A stretch of DNA of 54,679 nt from positions 1-54,679 of the forward strand of contig CANROJ010000011.1 in NCBI GenBank assembly GCA_947632215.1, read 5' to 3'. Shown piece after piece: positions 24,039 through 33,190 of this stretch (position 1 is the stretch's first letter; each line of letters opens with the position of its first letter). Below the pieces are notes generated by a model that did not search any database, was not told the DNA's origin, and worked only from the letters and a program-made list of their open reading frames with translations. This stretch comes from an uncultured Flavobacterium sp. Lineage in GTDB: Bacteria > Bacteroidota > Bacteroidia > Flavobacteriales > Flavobacteriaceae. A program made the position numbers and the translations under genes.

Positions 24039-25076
24039 ATGATGATTAACAAAACAGTTTTACATTCGAGCTTAGCTCTTATGGCCCTATCAGGCACTAA
24101 TGTTATAGCAGGTTCCAGTGCATTAAAAAGCAGAGGTGTTTTACCTAAAGACCCTCTAATAACTACTAAGATTGCTCAGCAAATTTTAGAGGCCAATGCT
24201 CATTATGCAAAGGATGGTGATGTTGCTAATTATATTCCGGAGTTAGGCAAAATGCGCAAGGATGCTATTGCTTTAAGTATTGTTTCTCCCGATGGTAAGA
24301 TTATCAGTGTGGGAGATACTAATCAAAAGTTTACTGTGCAGAGTGTTTCCAAGATCATATCTTTAATGGTAGCGATACAAGAATTAGGAGAATCAGCGGT
24401 TTTCAATAATATGGGCTATTACGGTAGCGATAAGCCTTTTAATTACTCAGCAAACCTAGAAGCTAATGGAAAGCCTTTAAATCCGATGATGAACGCTGGT
24501 GCAATTCTAACTACTTCTTTAATACCAGGAGATGGGGACGTGGGGTATCAAAAGATTCTAGAGATGATTCGTTTTATTACTAATAATCCAGATATAGATA
24601 TTAATGAAGCGGTTTATTTGTCTGAGAAAGAAACAGGACATCGTAATAGAGCAATGTACTATATGATGATCAATAGTGGTTTTATTGATTATACACAACA
24701 AAATGAAGACAAACTAGATAACTATTTCAAACAGTGTTCTATTGAAGTTACTGCGCAAGATTTAGCTAAAATAGGTTATTTTTTCGCTAATGATTGTGTT
24801 CGTTATGACGGTAATGACAAATTTAAAAATACTGACTTAGCTAGATTAATCCAATCGGTAATGTTTAGTGGAGGAATGTATGAGTTTAGTGGTGAATATG
24901 CACGCCGTGTAGGACTACCTAGTAAATCAGGAGTAGGCGGTGGAATTGTAGTAAGTGCTAATAAAGGTTATGGAATAGGAGTTTTTAGCCCAAGTTTAGA
25001 TGCTCAAGGTAACTCTATTGCAGGTTATCATATGCTTGTGGATATAGCGACTCTATTAGATTTAAATATTTTCTAG
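24039..25076 (+). CDS. glsA: Glutaminase A, apparently exported
   Basis: A 345-residue serine-dependent beta-lactamase-fold glutaminase (L-glutamine to glutamate and ammonia). Family marks: VQSVSK with Ser102 and Lys105 forming the S-x-x-K nucleophile pair, MNAGAILTTSL, ETGHRNRAMYYMM, and KSGVGGGIV near the end. Most GlsA proteins of about 310 residues are cytoplasmic. Here some 35 extra N-terminal residues contain a hydrophobic stretch (LHSSLALMALSGTNVIAG) that looks like a signal peptide, so a periplasmic glutaminase is likely. The first of two adjacent ATG codons was taken. It is the last gene of the three-gene operon and is followed by a terminator. Confidence 0.9.
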   Translation: MMINKTVLHSSLALMALSGTNVIAGSSALKSRGVLPKDPLITTKIAQQILEANAHYAKDGDVANYIPELGKMRKDAIALSIVSPDGKIISVGDTNQKFTVQSVSKIISLMVAIQELGESAVFNNMGYYGSDKPFNYSANLEANGKPLNPMMNAGAILTTSLIPGDGDVGYQKILEMIRFITNNPDIDINEAVYLSEKETGHRNRAMYYMMINSGFIDYTQQNEDKLDNYFKQCSIEVTAQDLAKIGYFFANDCVRYDGNDKFKNTDLARLIQSVMFSGGMYEFSGEYARRVGLPSKSGVGGGIVVSANKGYGIGVFSPSLDAQGNSIAGYHMLVDIATLLDLNIF

Positions 25077-25107
25077 TTGCACTCTAACTTAAAACGAGAT
25101 AATTTTT

Positions 25108-25150
25108 AAAGGTTGCTGAGATAACATTGTTGTCTTAGCAACCTTTTTTA
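25108..25150 (+). terminator. Terminator after glsA
   Basis: AAAGGTTGCTGAGA pairs with TCTTAGCAACCTTT (one mismatch) and is followed by T. It lies 32 bases past the stop. Confidence 0.85.
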
Positions 25151-25282
25151 ATAACATCCAGCTTTGTTTTCTAAGGTACTTTAGAGATTAAATAAGCTTT
25201 AAATTATAGCTATTAGTCTTATAAAATATAATCTTTTAAGATATTTATTTTAGTTGAGATAGCGCACCCGGAGTTAAAGTAA

Positions 25283-25328
25283 AAGAAAATCCCCTAGAAA
25301 GCAATTGAGTTTCCTAGGGGATTTTCTT
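25283..25328. terminator. Terminator of the cation/proton antiporter gene
   Basis: AAGAAAATCCCCTAG pairs with CTAGGGGATTTTCTT around a loop of about 16 bases. It lies 21 bases past the stop of the leftward gene at 25349. Confidence 0.85.
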
Positions 25329-25348
25329 GTAATAGTTTATCTAATGTT

Positions 25349-26503
25349 TTATGGTGCAATAGTGGTAAATAAGTAAGTAGTAAATAATACCAATAATACG
25401 ATTCCATGTTGAATGTTTGTTCTACCTGAGGAGATCGAAAGATATACTGTGGCGATACTTGTTAGGAATAACACAGTAGATTTACCATCAATTCCAAGAC
25501 CAACAGTCATACCAGTGAAATAAGATACGATAGCTACAGCTGGAATAGTAAGACCAATGGAAGCTAAGGCTGATCCGATTGCCAAGTTTAAACTAGTTTG
25601 TAAGCGATCCTGTCTAGCAGCTTTATAAGCAGCTAATCCCTCTGGAAGTAAAATAACAGTTGCAATTATAATACCCACTAATGATTTAGGAGCTCCTGCT
25701 GAGGCAACAGCAAACTCAATAGTTGGTGAGAGTACTTTAGATAATAGAACTACAGATGCAAGTGCAATTAAAAGCATAATAAATGCAGTAATTGTAGTTG
25801 GTAGATTCACAGGCGTGTAATCCATTTCCTCTAGCTCATCGGAATCCTCGTGTAAAACTCTGTTATTTTGTAATTTTTTATTGTTTTGTTTTTTAAGATC
25901 TTCTTCTGAAACAAAATAATTACGGTGACGAATAGTTTGTACTGCTAAGAATCCACCATAAAGGATTAAGGAAACTATAGCCACAAAGAATAGTTGGTTA
26001 CTCGCATAGCTATTTCCAGGTCCACTTGTGGTATAATTTGGTAATATTAAAGTAAGGGTACAAATAGATAGCAAGGTAATAAGACCTGTGCTGATTCCTT
26101 GTTTAATAAAGTTTTGTTCTTTATAGCGGTAACCACCACTTAGAAAACAAATACCGATAATTCCTGTAAGGATAATCATTATAGCTGCAAAGACGGTATC
26201 TCTTGCCAAAAATGAAGGCTCTGTGCTACTTTCACTAAGCATTATTGAAACAATTAAAGAAACTTCAATAACAGTAATAGCTAGAGCTAAGATAATGGTT
26301 CCGTAGGGTTCTCCTACTCTGTGCGCAACTGTTTCGGCGTGATTTACCGAAGCAAGTACAGATCCAATTAAGAACACTCCGAGAATGATATCTGTATAAA
26401 TATTATTGGGGAGAGAAGATTGCATTAACAAAAGGACTACCGATAAAATAGGAATAAGAATTGACCATAGAGGTATGTTTATAGACTTTAATAATGCTCT
26501 CAT
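25349..26503 (-). CDS. chaA: Calcium/cation:proton antiporter (ChaA/CaxA-like)
   Basis: A 384-residue integral membrane protein with about 11 hydrophobic helices split by an acidic cytoplasmic loop (about 205-230, NNRVLHEDSDELEEMDY). The two alpha-repeat signatures of the CaCA superfamily are seen: HAETVAHRVGEPYGTIILAL followed by AITVIEVSLI in the first half, and APKSLVGIIIATVILLPEGL with NLAIGSALASIGLTIP in the second. This combination (GEPYGT, then IEV and PEG) is typical of the ChaA group, which exchanges Ca2+ or Na+/K+ for protons. It forms a single-gene unit. Ion preference cannot be read from the sequence. Confidence 0.87.
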   Translation of the reverse strand: MRALLKSINIPLWSILIPILSVVLLLMQSSLPNNIYTDIILGVFLIGSVLASVNHAETVAHRVGEPYGTIILALAITVIEVSLIVSIMLSESSTEPSFLARDTVFAAIMIILTGIIGICFLSGGYRYKEQNFIKQGISTGLITLLSICTLTLILPNYTTSGPGNSYASNQLFFVAIVSLILYGGFLAVQTIRHRNYFVSEEDLKKQNNKKLQNNRVLHEDSDELEEMDYTPVNLPTTITAFIMLLIALASVVLLSKVLSPTIEFAVASAGAPKSLVGIIIATVILLPEGLAAYKAARQDRLQTSLNLAIGSALASIGLTIPAVAIVSYFTGMTVGLGIDGKSTVLFLTSIATVYLSISSGRTNIQHGIVLLVLFTTYLFTTIAP

Positions 26504-26533
26504 AAGATTTTTTACTAATCGTTTATTTTTTTA

Positions 26534-26541
26534 CAAAAATA
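26534..26541 (-). promoter_or_regulatory. -7 box TATTTTTG for the antiporter gene
   Basis: The leftward strand reads TATTTTTG, matching TAnnTTTG, 30 bases from the start codon. Confidence 0.4.
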
Positions 26542-26621
26542 ATACATTTTCTGATGAAAAACCATGTATATGTTGAGTATATTGGATAATTTAGTAGAGT
26601 TGTTAATTTTTTATCTTAATG

Positions 26622-26662
26622 AAAAAAAAAATGCCACTTTTTTATTAAAAAGTGACATTTTG
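26622..26662 (-). terminator. Terminator of ndk
   Basis: AAAATGCCACTTTTT pairs with AAAAAGTGACATTTT (one mismatch) around a short loop. On the leftward strand it is followed by a run of about ten T. It lies 22 bases past the ndk stop. Confidence 0.88.
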
Positions 26663-26684
26663 TATATTGTTGAAGTTTAGCTTT

Positions 26685-27104
26685 TTAGAATTGTTCTCTT
26701 CCTGAGAAATGAAAAGCACCTTCTATTTCTGCGTTTTCGTCGCTATCTGATCCGTGAACTGCATTTTCTCCAATAGATTTAGCATATTTTTTACGGATAG
26801 TTCCTTCTGCTGCATCTGCAGGGTTAGTAGCTCCAATTAATGTTCTGAAGTCTTCTACTGCGTTATCTTTTTCTAAGATTGCTGCTACGATTGGACCTCT
26901 TGACATAAATTCAACTAATTCACCGTAGAAAGGTCTTTCACTGTGTACTTCGTAGAATTTTTGTGCATCTCTAACTGTTAAGTGAGTTAACTTCATAGAA
27001 ACAATTTTAAATCCTGCCTCTGTAATCATGTTGATGATACCACCGATGTTTCCTGCTTCTACAGCATCAGGCTTAATCATTGTAAAAGTTCTGTTAGTTG
27101 CCAT
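26685..27104 (-). CDS. ndk: Nucleoside diphosphate kinase
   Basis: 139 residues, the normal length. It transfers the gamma-phosphate between nucleoside triphosphates and diphosphates through a phosphohistidine. Active-site His117 lies in the invariant NAVHGSDS motif; [13 protein letters not shown] at the N-terminus and [15 protein letters not shown] in the nucleotide site are standard. It is cytoplasmic and oligomeric. It is transcribed alone with its own promoter and terminator. Confidence 0.97.
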   Translation of the reverse strand: MATNRTFTMIKPDAVEAGNIGGIINMITEAGFKIVSMKLTHLTVRDAQKFYEVHSERPFYGELVEFMSRGPIVAAILEKDNAVEDFRTLIGATNPADAAEGTIRKKYAKSIGENAVHGSDSDENAEIEGAFHFSGREQF

Positions 27105-27126
27105 TATATTGCATTTAAATTTGATA

Positions 27127-27134
27127 CAAAAGTA
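27127..27134 (-). promoter_or_regulatory. -7 box TACTTTTG for ndk
   Basis: The leftward strand reads TACTTTTG, a match to TAnnTTTG, 22 bases before the ATG. The -33 element is not clear. Confidence 0.45.
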
Positions 27135-27180
27135 AACTATTTAACTAATAAATGTATTAAACTAGTAAAAAAATATTTTC

Positions 27181-28377
27181 CTATTTTATAATAGGGATGT
27201 CCAGCAATCTTTGAGCTAATTCAATCATTTCTGGAGTACCAGTGTGTTTTTTGGGTTCATCGGAGAGCTTTACTACGTCTGTCCAATATCCTTTTTCAGG
27301 TAAAGCCTGTGACATCTTGATTACTATATTCATTGCAGGTAAACCTACATCATTTGTAAAATCTGTCCCAATTCCAAAGCTCATACCTATTTTACCTTTA
27401 CAAAAGTGAGTAATGGTTTGAACTTTCTCTGGATTTAAGCCATCACTAAAAATTATTGTTTTACTTTTTGGATCGATGTTTAACTTTTGGTAGTGCTCAA
27501 TTGTCATTTTAGCAAACTCTATGGGATCTCCACTGTCGTGACGTACTCCATCGAATAGTTTAGCAAATTTTTTATCAAATCCTTCAAAGAAAACTTCACT
27601 TGTGTAAGTATCGGTTAGCGCAATTCCAAGGTCACCTCTATAGATATCTACCCAATGTTCCAATCCCATTGAATTAGCCATTTTAAAACCGAATTTGGCA
27701 GCATGGAACATAAACCATTCGTGTGCATGAGTACCAATAGGTTTAGTGTTATTTACCATTGCTAAATGAACGTTGCTTGTTCCTATAAAGCAATTTCCTC
27801 CATATTCTTTTAATGTGCGTACTACTATATCGTGAACATGGTAAGAATATCTACGTCTAGTACCAAACTCTGCTATAGTAATCCCTAGTTGTTTATAGTT
27901 TTCTATTTTGGTTTTAGTAGTCTCAATAATTTGTTGCTCGCTATGGGCAACAGCTCCAGTTAAGCGGTAGTATAGTTCACAAATGATTGCCATTAGAGGT
28001 ACTTCCCATAAAATGGATCTATACCAATAACCTGAAATGCTTACCTGTAAATGATCTTGTTCTTGTGTTATTTTAACTTCTTGAGGGTCATATCTATATC
28101 CTTCTAAGAAGTCCAAGTAGGTAGGGTCTAAATATGGGCATGTTTTAGCTAAAAATTCTTTTTCTTGCTTACTTAGACTTAAATTTGCCATCTTATTTAC
28201 CTGGTCTTGCAATGCTTTGCCAAAGCCAGCAGGGTATTTATGCTTACCTCTGTTTATGAAAATATAGGAAGCCTTTGCAAACGGAAATAACTTTATAGCA
28301 GCATGCTGCATCGTAAACTTATAAAAGTCGTTATCTAAAATAGAGCAGACAATAGGGTCTTGTATTTTACTTTGCAT
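27181..28377 (-). CDS. pncB: Nicotinate phosphoribosyltransferase
   Basis: 398 residues, the PncB length. It condenses nicotinate with PRPP, using ATP, to form nicotinate mononucleotide in NAD salvage. Diagnostic segments: DNDFYKFTMQHAAIKLFP at the N-terminus, EFGTRRRYSYHVHD, GTSNVHLAM with the phospho-accepting histidine region, GTHAHEWFMFHA, and VRHDSGDP binding the PRPP phosphates. It is cytoplasmic. It lies 76 bases upstream of ndk on the same strand but ndk has its own promoter, so the two are probably separate or partly linked units. Confidence 0.96.
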   Translation of the reverse strand: MQSKIQDPIVCSILDNDFYKFTMQHAAIKLFPFAKASYIFINRGKHKYPAGFGKALQDQVNKMANLSLSKQEKEFLAKTCPYLDPTYLDFLEGYRYDPQEVKITQEQDHLQVSISGYWYRSILWEVPLMAIICELYYRLTGAVAHSEQQIIETTKTKIENYKQLGITIAEFGTRRRYSYHVHDIVVRTLKEYGGNCFIGTSNVHLAMVNNTKPIGTHAHEWFMFHAAKFGFKMANSMGLEHWVDIYRGDLGIALTDTYTSEVFFEGFDKKFAKLFDGVRHDSGDPIEFAKMTIEHYQKLNIDPKSKTIIFSDGLNPEKVQTITHFCKGKIGMSFGIGTDFTNDVGLPAMNIVIKMSQALPEKGYWTDVVKLSDEPKKHTGTPEMIELAQRLLDIPIIK

Positions 28378-28529
28378 AAAAAATATATTATAAATGAATA
28401 TCTACAAATACTTACTAATCTAGGAGTATTGCTCATCTTAACCCTGTTTATAGACGTAGAAGTAATTAGATATTTAAAGATACTAAAAAAATCAGATAAT
28501 TATGGTAAATATACTTTGCTAGAGTATGG

Positions 28530-28569
28530 AGAAAATCCAGATATTTTTTAAAAAATATCTGGATTTTCT
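28530..28569. terminator. Perfect 40-bp palindrome ending the exporter operon
   Basis: AGAAAATCCAGATATTTTTT at 28530-28549 is followed directly by its exact reverse complement at 28550-28569. It starts 5 bases past the stop codon of the leftward gene at 28574. The A/T centre and the TTTTCT arm allow it to act as a terminator, though the flanking T-run is shorter than usual. Confidence 0.7.
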
Positions 28570-28573
28570 AGAT

Positions 28574-30403
28574 TTATTCTAAAGATTGTAAGGACACTAA
28601 TTTAGAGTATGTCCCATTTAGAAGTAATAACTCTTCATGAGTACCTTGTTCTATTATTTTACCTTTTTGCATTACTACAATTAGGTCAGCGTTTTGGATA
28701 GTAGATAGTCGGTGAGCAATGACAATAGAAGTTCTATTCTTCATCATATTGTCTAAAGCTTGTTGTACTAGTTGTTCACTTTCGGTATCTAGAGCTGAAG
28801 TAGCCTCGTCTAAAATCATTATAGGAGGATTCTTTAAAACTGCTCTAGCAATGGATAAACGTTGTCTTTGTCCTCCGGATAATTTATTACCTGAATCTCC
28901 AATGTTAGTATCTAATCCTTGTGGTAGCTCTTGTACAAATTCATAGGCATTTGCTATTTTTAATGCCGCTATAATTTGCTGGTCGCTAGCCAAGGGGTCA
29001 CCTAGTTTTAAGTTGTTTTTGATAGAGTCATTAAACAAGATGCTATCTTGACTTACTAAACCTATTAATTGACGTAAGTCTTTTATTTTTATGTCTCGAA
29101 TATCGGTTTGATCTAAAAGTATTTTACCTTGGTCAATATCCCAGAAACGAGTTAATAAATTCGATATGGTACTTTTACCACTTCCACTTTGTCCTACCAG
29201 TGCAATAGTTTTTCCTTTTGGAATAACTAAGTTAAAATCAAATAAGACTTGCTCTTTGTCGTATTTAAACCCTACTTTTTCTAATGTAATAGATGAGTTG
29301 AAATCTTTTTTATCAACTGCCTTTGGCGTATCTGTTATGGTGTTTTCTTGTTCTAGAATTTCCAAAACTCTCTCCGCGGCAGCATATCCTCTTTTCAAAC
29401 TATAAGAGGCTTTACTCATGGCCTTTGCAGGAGTTAAAATATTATAAGCCATTCCTATATATGCTATGAACGAAGCTCCAGATAAGGTTTGTTCGCTTAA
29501 AACCATATGTCCTCCAAATACAAGCAAGACTGCTATGGTAACAATTCCTAAAAATTCACTCAAAGGAGAGGATAGGTTTTGACGGTTTAATATTTTATTG
29601 TTTAAATCATAAAAAGTTTGAGTAGATTCCTGGAAACGAGCATTAAAAGCAGGTTCGGAATTAAAACTTTTTATAATACGCATTCCCTGAAGAGACTCCT
29701 CGATAAGAGAAAGAAAATACCCTTGTTCTTGGGAAGCTTCAGTGGAACTCTTTTTAAGAGATTTACCAACTTTAGAGATAATAATACCTGCGATAGGAAT
29801 AAATATGAAAACAAATAAAGTCAGCTTTACACTAATGGCAAACATTGCTATAATTGTAAATACTATAGTTAAAGGTTCTCTAACTATCACCTCTAAAATC
29901 GATAAGAAGGAATGTTGGATTTCCAATACATCTGCAGTAATTCTTGAGATAACATCTCCTTTGCGCTTTTCCGAAAAGAAGGAAAGAGGAAGTTCTAGTG
30001 ATTTTTTGTACATAGCATTACGCAGATCCTTTAAAACACCATTTCTTAGAAAAGTACTAAAGTACATTCCCCAGTAATTGAATAAGTTTTTTAATAAGAA
30101 TAAGGTAATTATAACCCCGGCCATTACCATTAATGTCTTCTCTGGTCCATGTTGGACAGAGAAGGTATTAATAAAGTAATTCATAGAGTCCTCTAGGTAA
30201 ACTTTTAATTTTCCGATTCCTTGATAAACAGGTTTTTGTTCTAAGGGCTTAGCTTCTCCAAATAAAACTGTCATCATGGGAATTAGAGCCACAAAAGATA
30301 ACGCACTAAATAAAGCGTATAGGATGTTGAAAAATACGTTTAAGTAAGCGTAATTTTTATACGGATAAGCAAATCGAATAATTTTTTTAAAGTATTCGTT
30401 CAT
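28574..30403 (-). CDS. ABC exporter, fused permease and ATPase (MsbA-like)
   Basis: A 609-residue half-transporter that would act as a homodimer. The N-terminal transmembrane domain (about 1-330, six helices, for example NVFFNILYALFSALSFVALI) precedes the nucleotide-binding domain: Walker A GQSGSGKST, Q-loop VSQDSILFN, signature LSGGQRQRLSIARA, Walker B MILDEATSALD and H-loop IVIAHRLST. All catalytic residues are intact. The closest general class is lipid/lipid A flippase MsbA, with drug exporters as the alternative. It is the last gene of a leftward run with a phosphohexomutase and a glycosyltransferase, which would suit glycolipid export, but the terminator at 30432 suggests separate transcription. 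Confidence 0.9.
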   Translation of the reverse strand: MNEYFKKIIRFAYPYKNYAYLNVFFNILYALFSALSFVALIPMMTVLFGEAKPLEQKPVYQGIGKLKVYLEDSMNYFINTFSVQHGPEKTLMVMAGVIITLFLLKNLFNYWGMYFSTFLRNGVLKDLRNAMYKKSLELPLSFFSEKRKGDVISRITADVLEIQHSFLSILEVIVREPLTIVFTIIAMFAISVKLTLFVFIFIPIAGIIISKVGKSLKKSSTEASQEQGYFLSLIEESLQGMRIIKSFNSEPAFNARFQESTQTFYDLNNKILNRQNLSSPLSEFLGIVTIAVLLVFGGHMVLSEQTLSGASFIAYIGMAYNILTPAKAMSKASYSLKRGYAAAERVLEILEQENTITDTPKAVDKKDFNSSITLEKVGFKYDKEQVLFDFNLVIPKGKTIALVGQSGSGKSTISNLLTRFWDIDQGKILLDQTDIRDIKIKDLRQLIGLVSQDSILFNDSIKNNLKLGDPLASDQQIIAALKIANAYEFVQELPQGLDTNIGDSGNKLSGGQRQRLSIARAVLKNPPIMILDEATSALDTESEQLVQQALDNMMKNRTSIVIAHRLSTIQNADLIVVMQKGKIIEQGTHEELLLLNGTYSKLVSLQSLE

Positions 30404-30431
30404 AAGTTTAACAGGTGTATTATAAATAATA

Positions 30432-30458
30432 AAAACAGACTAGTAGTTATACTAGTCT
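30432..30458 (-). terminator. Terminator after the phosphohexomutase gene
   Basis: AGACTAGTA pairs with TACTAGTCT around a 4-base loop, followed on the leftward strand by GTTTTTATT. It lies in the 64-base gap between the mutase and the exporter. Confidence 0.7.
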
Positions 30459-30467
30459 ATTTCTGTA

Positions 30468-32189
30468 TTAGTTAAGATTCATTTCTAGGATAATAGCTTG
30501 GATTTTTTGCTCTAATTGCGTTTCTACCTCCTTTATGTGTTCAATGTCAGTGACTTGTTGATTAACGCTAAAATAAAATTTTATTTTAGGTTCTGTACCA
30601 CTTGGTCTGGCTGCTATTTTTGTACCATCCTCTAGGTAGTATATTAATACGTTAGAAGAAGGTATGTTAATATCTTCTACCTCGTTAGTAATAAGATTGT
30701 GAGCCTTTTGTGTTTTGTAATCCTCCAGGCAAACTACTCTTTGTCCTATAATAGATGTTAGAGGGTTTTGTCTTAAATTAATCATTATTTGATTAATTTG
30801 TTCAGCTCCATCTATGCCTTTTTTAACCAAAGATATTAGGTGTTCTTTATAGAAACTATGGTCGATGTATAAGTGCATTAGTTCTTTGTAAAAAGAGCTA
30901 TTGGCAGCTTTTGCAATGGCTGCAATTTCACAAACTAAAAGAGCTGAGGCTACTGCATCTTTATCCCTTACTTTGTCTGCAATCATATAACCAAAACTCT
31001 CTTCTCCTCCTCCAATAAATTGCTGGTCAGGACAATCATTTATGAATTTTGCAATCCATTTAAAGCCTGTTAAACCAACTTTACATTCTACACCATAGCT
31101 TTGTGCAAGATCTAACATCATTGGTGTGGAAACGATAGTCGAACCGATAAACTCGTTACCTTTAAAGCCCTTGTTGTGTTTATATTGTTCTAATAAAAAA
31201 GCTGTCATTACTACCATGGCTTGGTTTCCATTTAAAAGAGTCATTTCTCCTTGTAAATTTCTAACAGCAATACCTATTCGGTCAGAATCTGGATCGGTAC
31301 CAATAACTATATCTGCACCTACTTTATCTGCCAAAGCTAAAGCCATTGTTAAGGCTTCTGGTTCTTCTGGATTAGGTGATTTTACTGTTGGGAAATCCCC
31401 ATCTGGTACTTCTTGTTCTTTAACAATAAATACATTCTTGTAACCAGCCTTTTCTAAAGTTTGTGGAATTAGTTTGATAGATGTTCCATGTAAGGAAGTA
31501 AAAACAATCTTTAAATCATCTTTAGCTGAAGCTGGAATGTTAAAACTCGCATTTTCAAGAGTTGATGCAATAAAGGCTTGGTCTAACTCCTTTGAAACAT
31601 AAGTTATTAAAGAGTCATCTCCTTTGAATTGAATGTCTTGATAATTTAAGCTATTTATTATGTCAATAACAGCTTGATCATTTGGAGGCACAATTTGTCC
31701 ACCATCTTGCCAGTAGACTTTGTATCCGTTATATTCTGGAGGATTATGCGAGGCAGTTAATACTATACCAGCTTGACATTTATAATATCTTACCGCAAAA
31801 GACAGCTCTGGAGTAGGGCGCATATCTTCAAATAAATAAACTTTAATGCCGTTAGCCGTAAAAACATCTGCAACTAGTTTTGCAAGTTCTTTACTATTGT
31901 GACGACAGTCGTAATTGATCGCTACACTACATTGCTCATTAGCAAAGCTAGCCTTTATATATTGAGATAATCCTTGGGTGTTTTTACCCAAAGTATATTT
32001 ATTGATGCGATTTGTTCCGATTCCCATCACTCCACGCATTCCACCGGTACCAAATTCTAAGTTTTTATAAAAACTATCCTTTAATAATTCGGAATCTTCT
32101 TGGATCATGCGTTGAACCTCTTGTTGAGTTTGTTGATCAAAAGGTTCTTGTAACCATTGGTTTGCGATTTGAAAAATATCTTTTTCCAT
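30468..32189 (-). CDS. Phospho-sugar mutase (phosphoglucomutase/phosphomannomutase family)
   Basis: A 573-residue alpha-D-phosphohexomutase that interconverts hexose 1- and 6-phosphates. All four family loops are visible: phosphoserine loop TASHNPPEYNGYKVYW, metal loop GTDPDSDRIG, sugar-binding GGGEESFGYM, and phosphate-binding RPSGTEPKIKFYF. An N-terminal FGTGGMRGVMGIGTNRIN precedes them. The size and GTGGMRG favour the PgcA-like phosphoglucomutase group of Firmicutes and Bacteroidota, giving glucose 1-phosphate for nucleotide sugars. It is 15 bases downstream of the glycosyltransferase gene in the same operon, consistent with supply of a sugar donor. Confidence 0.93.
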   Translation of the reverse strand: MEKDIFQIANQWLQEPFDQQTQQEVQRMIQEDSELLKDSFYKNLEFGTGGMRGVMGIGTNRINKYTLGKNTQGLSQYIKASFANEQCSVAINYDCRHNSKELAKLVADVFTANGIKVYLFEDMRPTPELSFAVRYYKCQAGIVLTASHNPPEYNGYKVYWQDGGQIVPPNDQAVIDIINSLNYQDIQFKGDDSLITYVSKELDQAFIASTLENASFNIPASAKDDLKIVFTSLHGTSIKLIPQTLEKAGYKNVFIVKEQEVPDGDFPTVKSPNPEEPEALTMALALADKVGADIVIGTDPDSDRIGIAVRNLQGEMTLLNGNQAMVVMTAFLLEQYKHNKGFKGNEFIGSTIVSTPMMLDLAQSYGVECKVGLTGFKWIAKFINDCPDQQFIGGGEESFGYMIADKVRDKDAVASALLVCEIAAIAKAANSSFYKELMHLYIDHSFYKEHLISLVKKGIDGAEQINQIMINLRQNPLTSIIGQRVVCLEDYKTQKAHNLITNEVEDINIPSSNVLIYYLEDGTKIAARPSGTEPKIKFYFSVNQQVTDIEHIKEVETQLEQKIQAIILEMNLN

Positions 32190-32204
32190 TTATATTTCTT
32201 AATT

Positions 32205-33161
32205 TTAAATACCGCTTTTTTCAGCGATTTTATATCTTTTAGTATTCTTTTTTGTTTTCAGTAGTATTTCCCCTAGAAATCCTGTAAGAAATAATTGTGA
32301 ACCTATGACCATGGTGGTTAATGCAATATAGAACCAAGGGTCGTTAGTTACCAATATTGAAGGCTGGCCAAGGGATAATTTATATAATTTTTTAAATCCA
32401 ATAAATGCAGCTGCAAATAAACCTATACAGATCATAAGTATTCCTAAAGCTCCAAAAAAATGCATAGGTCTTTTACCAAATTTTGAAAGGAACCATATTG
32501 TAATAAGATCTAGGAAGCCATTAATAAAACGACTCATTCCGAATTTAGTTACTCCGTATTTTCTAGCTTGGTGTATTACTACTTTTTCTCCTATTGCGTT
32601 ATAACCTTCATTTTTGGCTAAAACAGGTATATATCGGTGCATTTCTCCTGATACTTCTATGTCTTTGACTACCTCTAGACGGTAAGCTTTTAATCCACAA
32701 TTAAAATCATGTAATTGTACACCAGAGGTTTTTCTAGCAGCCCAATTAAATAACTTAGAAGGAATGTTTTTGGCCCATAGAGAGTCATATCTTTTCTTTT
32801 TCCACCCAGATACCAAGTCGTAACCTTGTTGGGTAATCATCTGGTATAAAGCAGGTATTTCTTCAGGGCTATCTTGTAGGTCAGCGTCCATTGTTATAAC
32901 AACATCTGCTTTGGCTTTTTTAAAACCAGCATGTAGGGCTTGAGATTTTCCGAAATTTCTTTTAAACCTAATGCCTTTGGTGTGAATATCTCTTTGACTT
33001 AATTGAGTTATAATAGCCCAAGAGTTGTCTTGGCTACCATCATCAATGAAAATAATTTCATAAGAAAAATTATTCTCTAGCATAACATTGGTTATCCACT
33101 GATGTAGTTCAGGTAAAGATTCTGCCTCGTTTAATAAGGGTATAACAATAGAGAGATTCAT
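32205..33161 (-). CDS. Family 2 glycosyltransferase (DPM1/ArnC-like), membrane-anchored
   Basis: 318 residues. The GT-A domain begins at the N-terminus (LSIVIPLLNEAESLPEL), with IFIDDGSQDNSW and the metal site TMDADLQDSPEEIP. Two C-terminal membrane helices follow (about 235-262 and 280-305). This is the layout of polyprenyl-phosphate glycosyltransferases such as ArnC, GtrB and DPM1, which transfer a sugar from a nucleotide donor to undecaprenyl phosphate at the inner face of the inner membrane. The donor sugar is not predictable. It lies between a DUF4199 membrane protein and the phosphohexomutase. Confidence 0.9.
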   Translation of the reverse strand: MNLSIVIPLLNEAESLPELHQWITNVMLENNFSYEIIFIDDGSQDNSWAIITQLSQRDIHTKGIRFKRNFGKSQALHAGFKKAKADVVITMDADLQDSPEEIPALYQMITQQGYDLVSGWKKKRYDSLWAKNIPSKLFNWAARKTSGVQLHDFNCGLKAYRLEVVKDIEVSGEMHRYIPVLAKNEGYNAIGEKVVIHQARKYGVTKFGMSRFINGFLDLITIWFLSKFGKRPMHFFGALGILMICIGLFAAAFIGFKKLYKLSLGQPSILVTNDPWFYIALTTMVIGSQLFLTGFLGEILLKTKKNTKRYKIAEKSGI

Positions 33162-33190
33162 GCTAATATCTGTTATGGTACAAAATGGAA

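Noticed and set aside
28360..28551. A 63-codon rightward frame overlapping the pncB start.
   Set aside because: It has only a TTG start and no ATG, overlaps pncB by 18 bases, and its end runs into the 40-bp palindrome.
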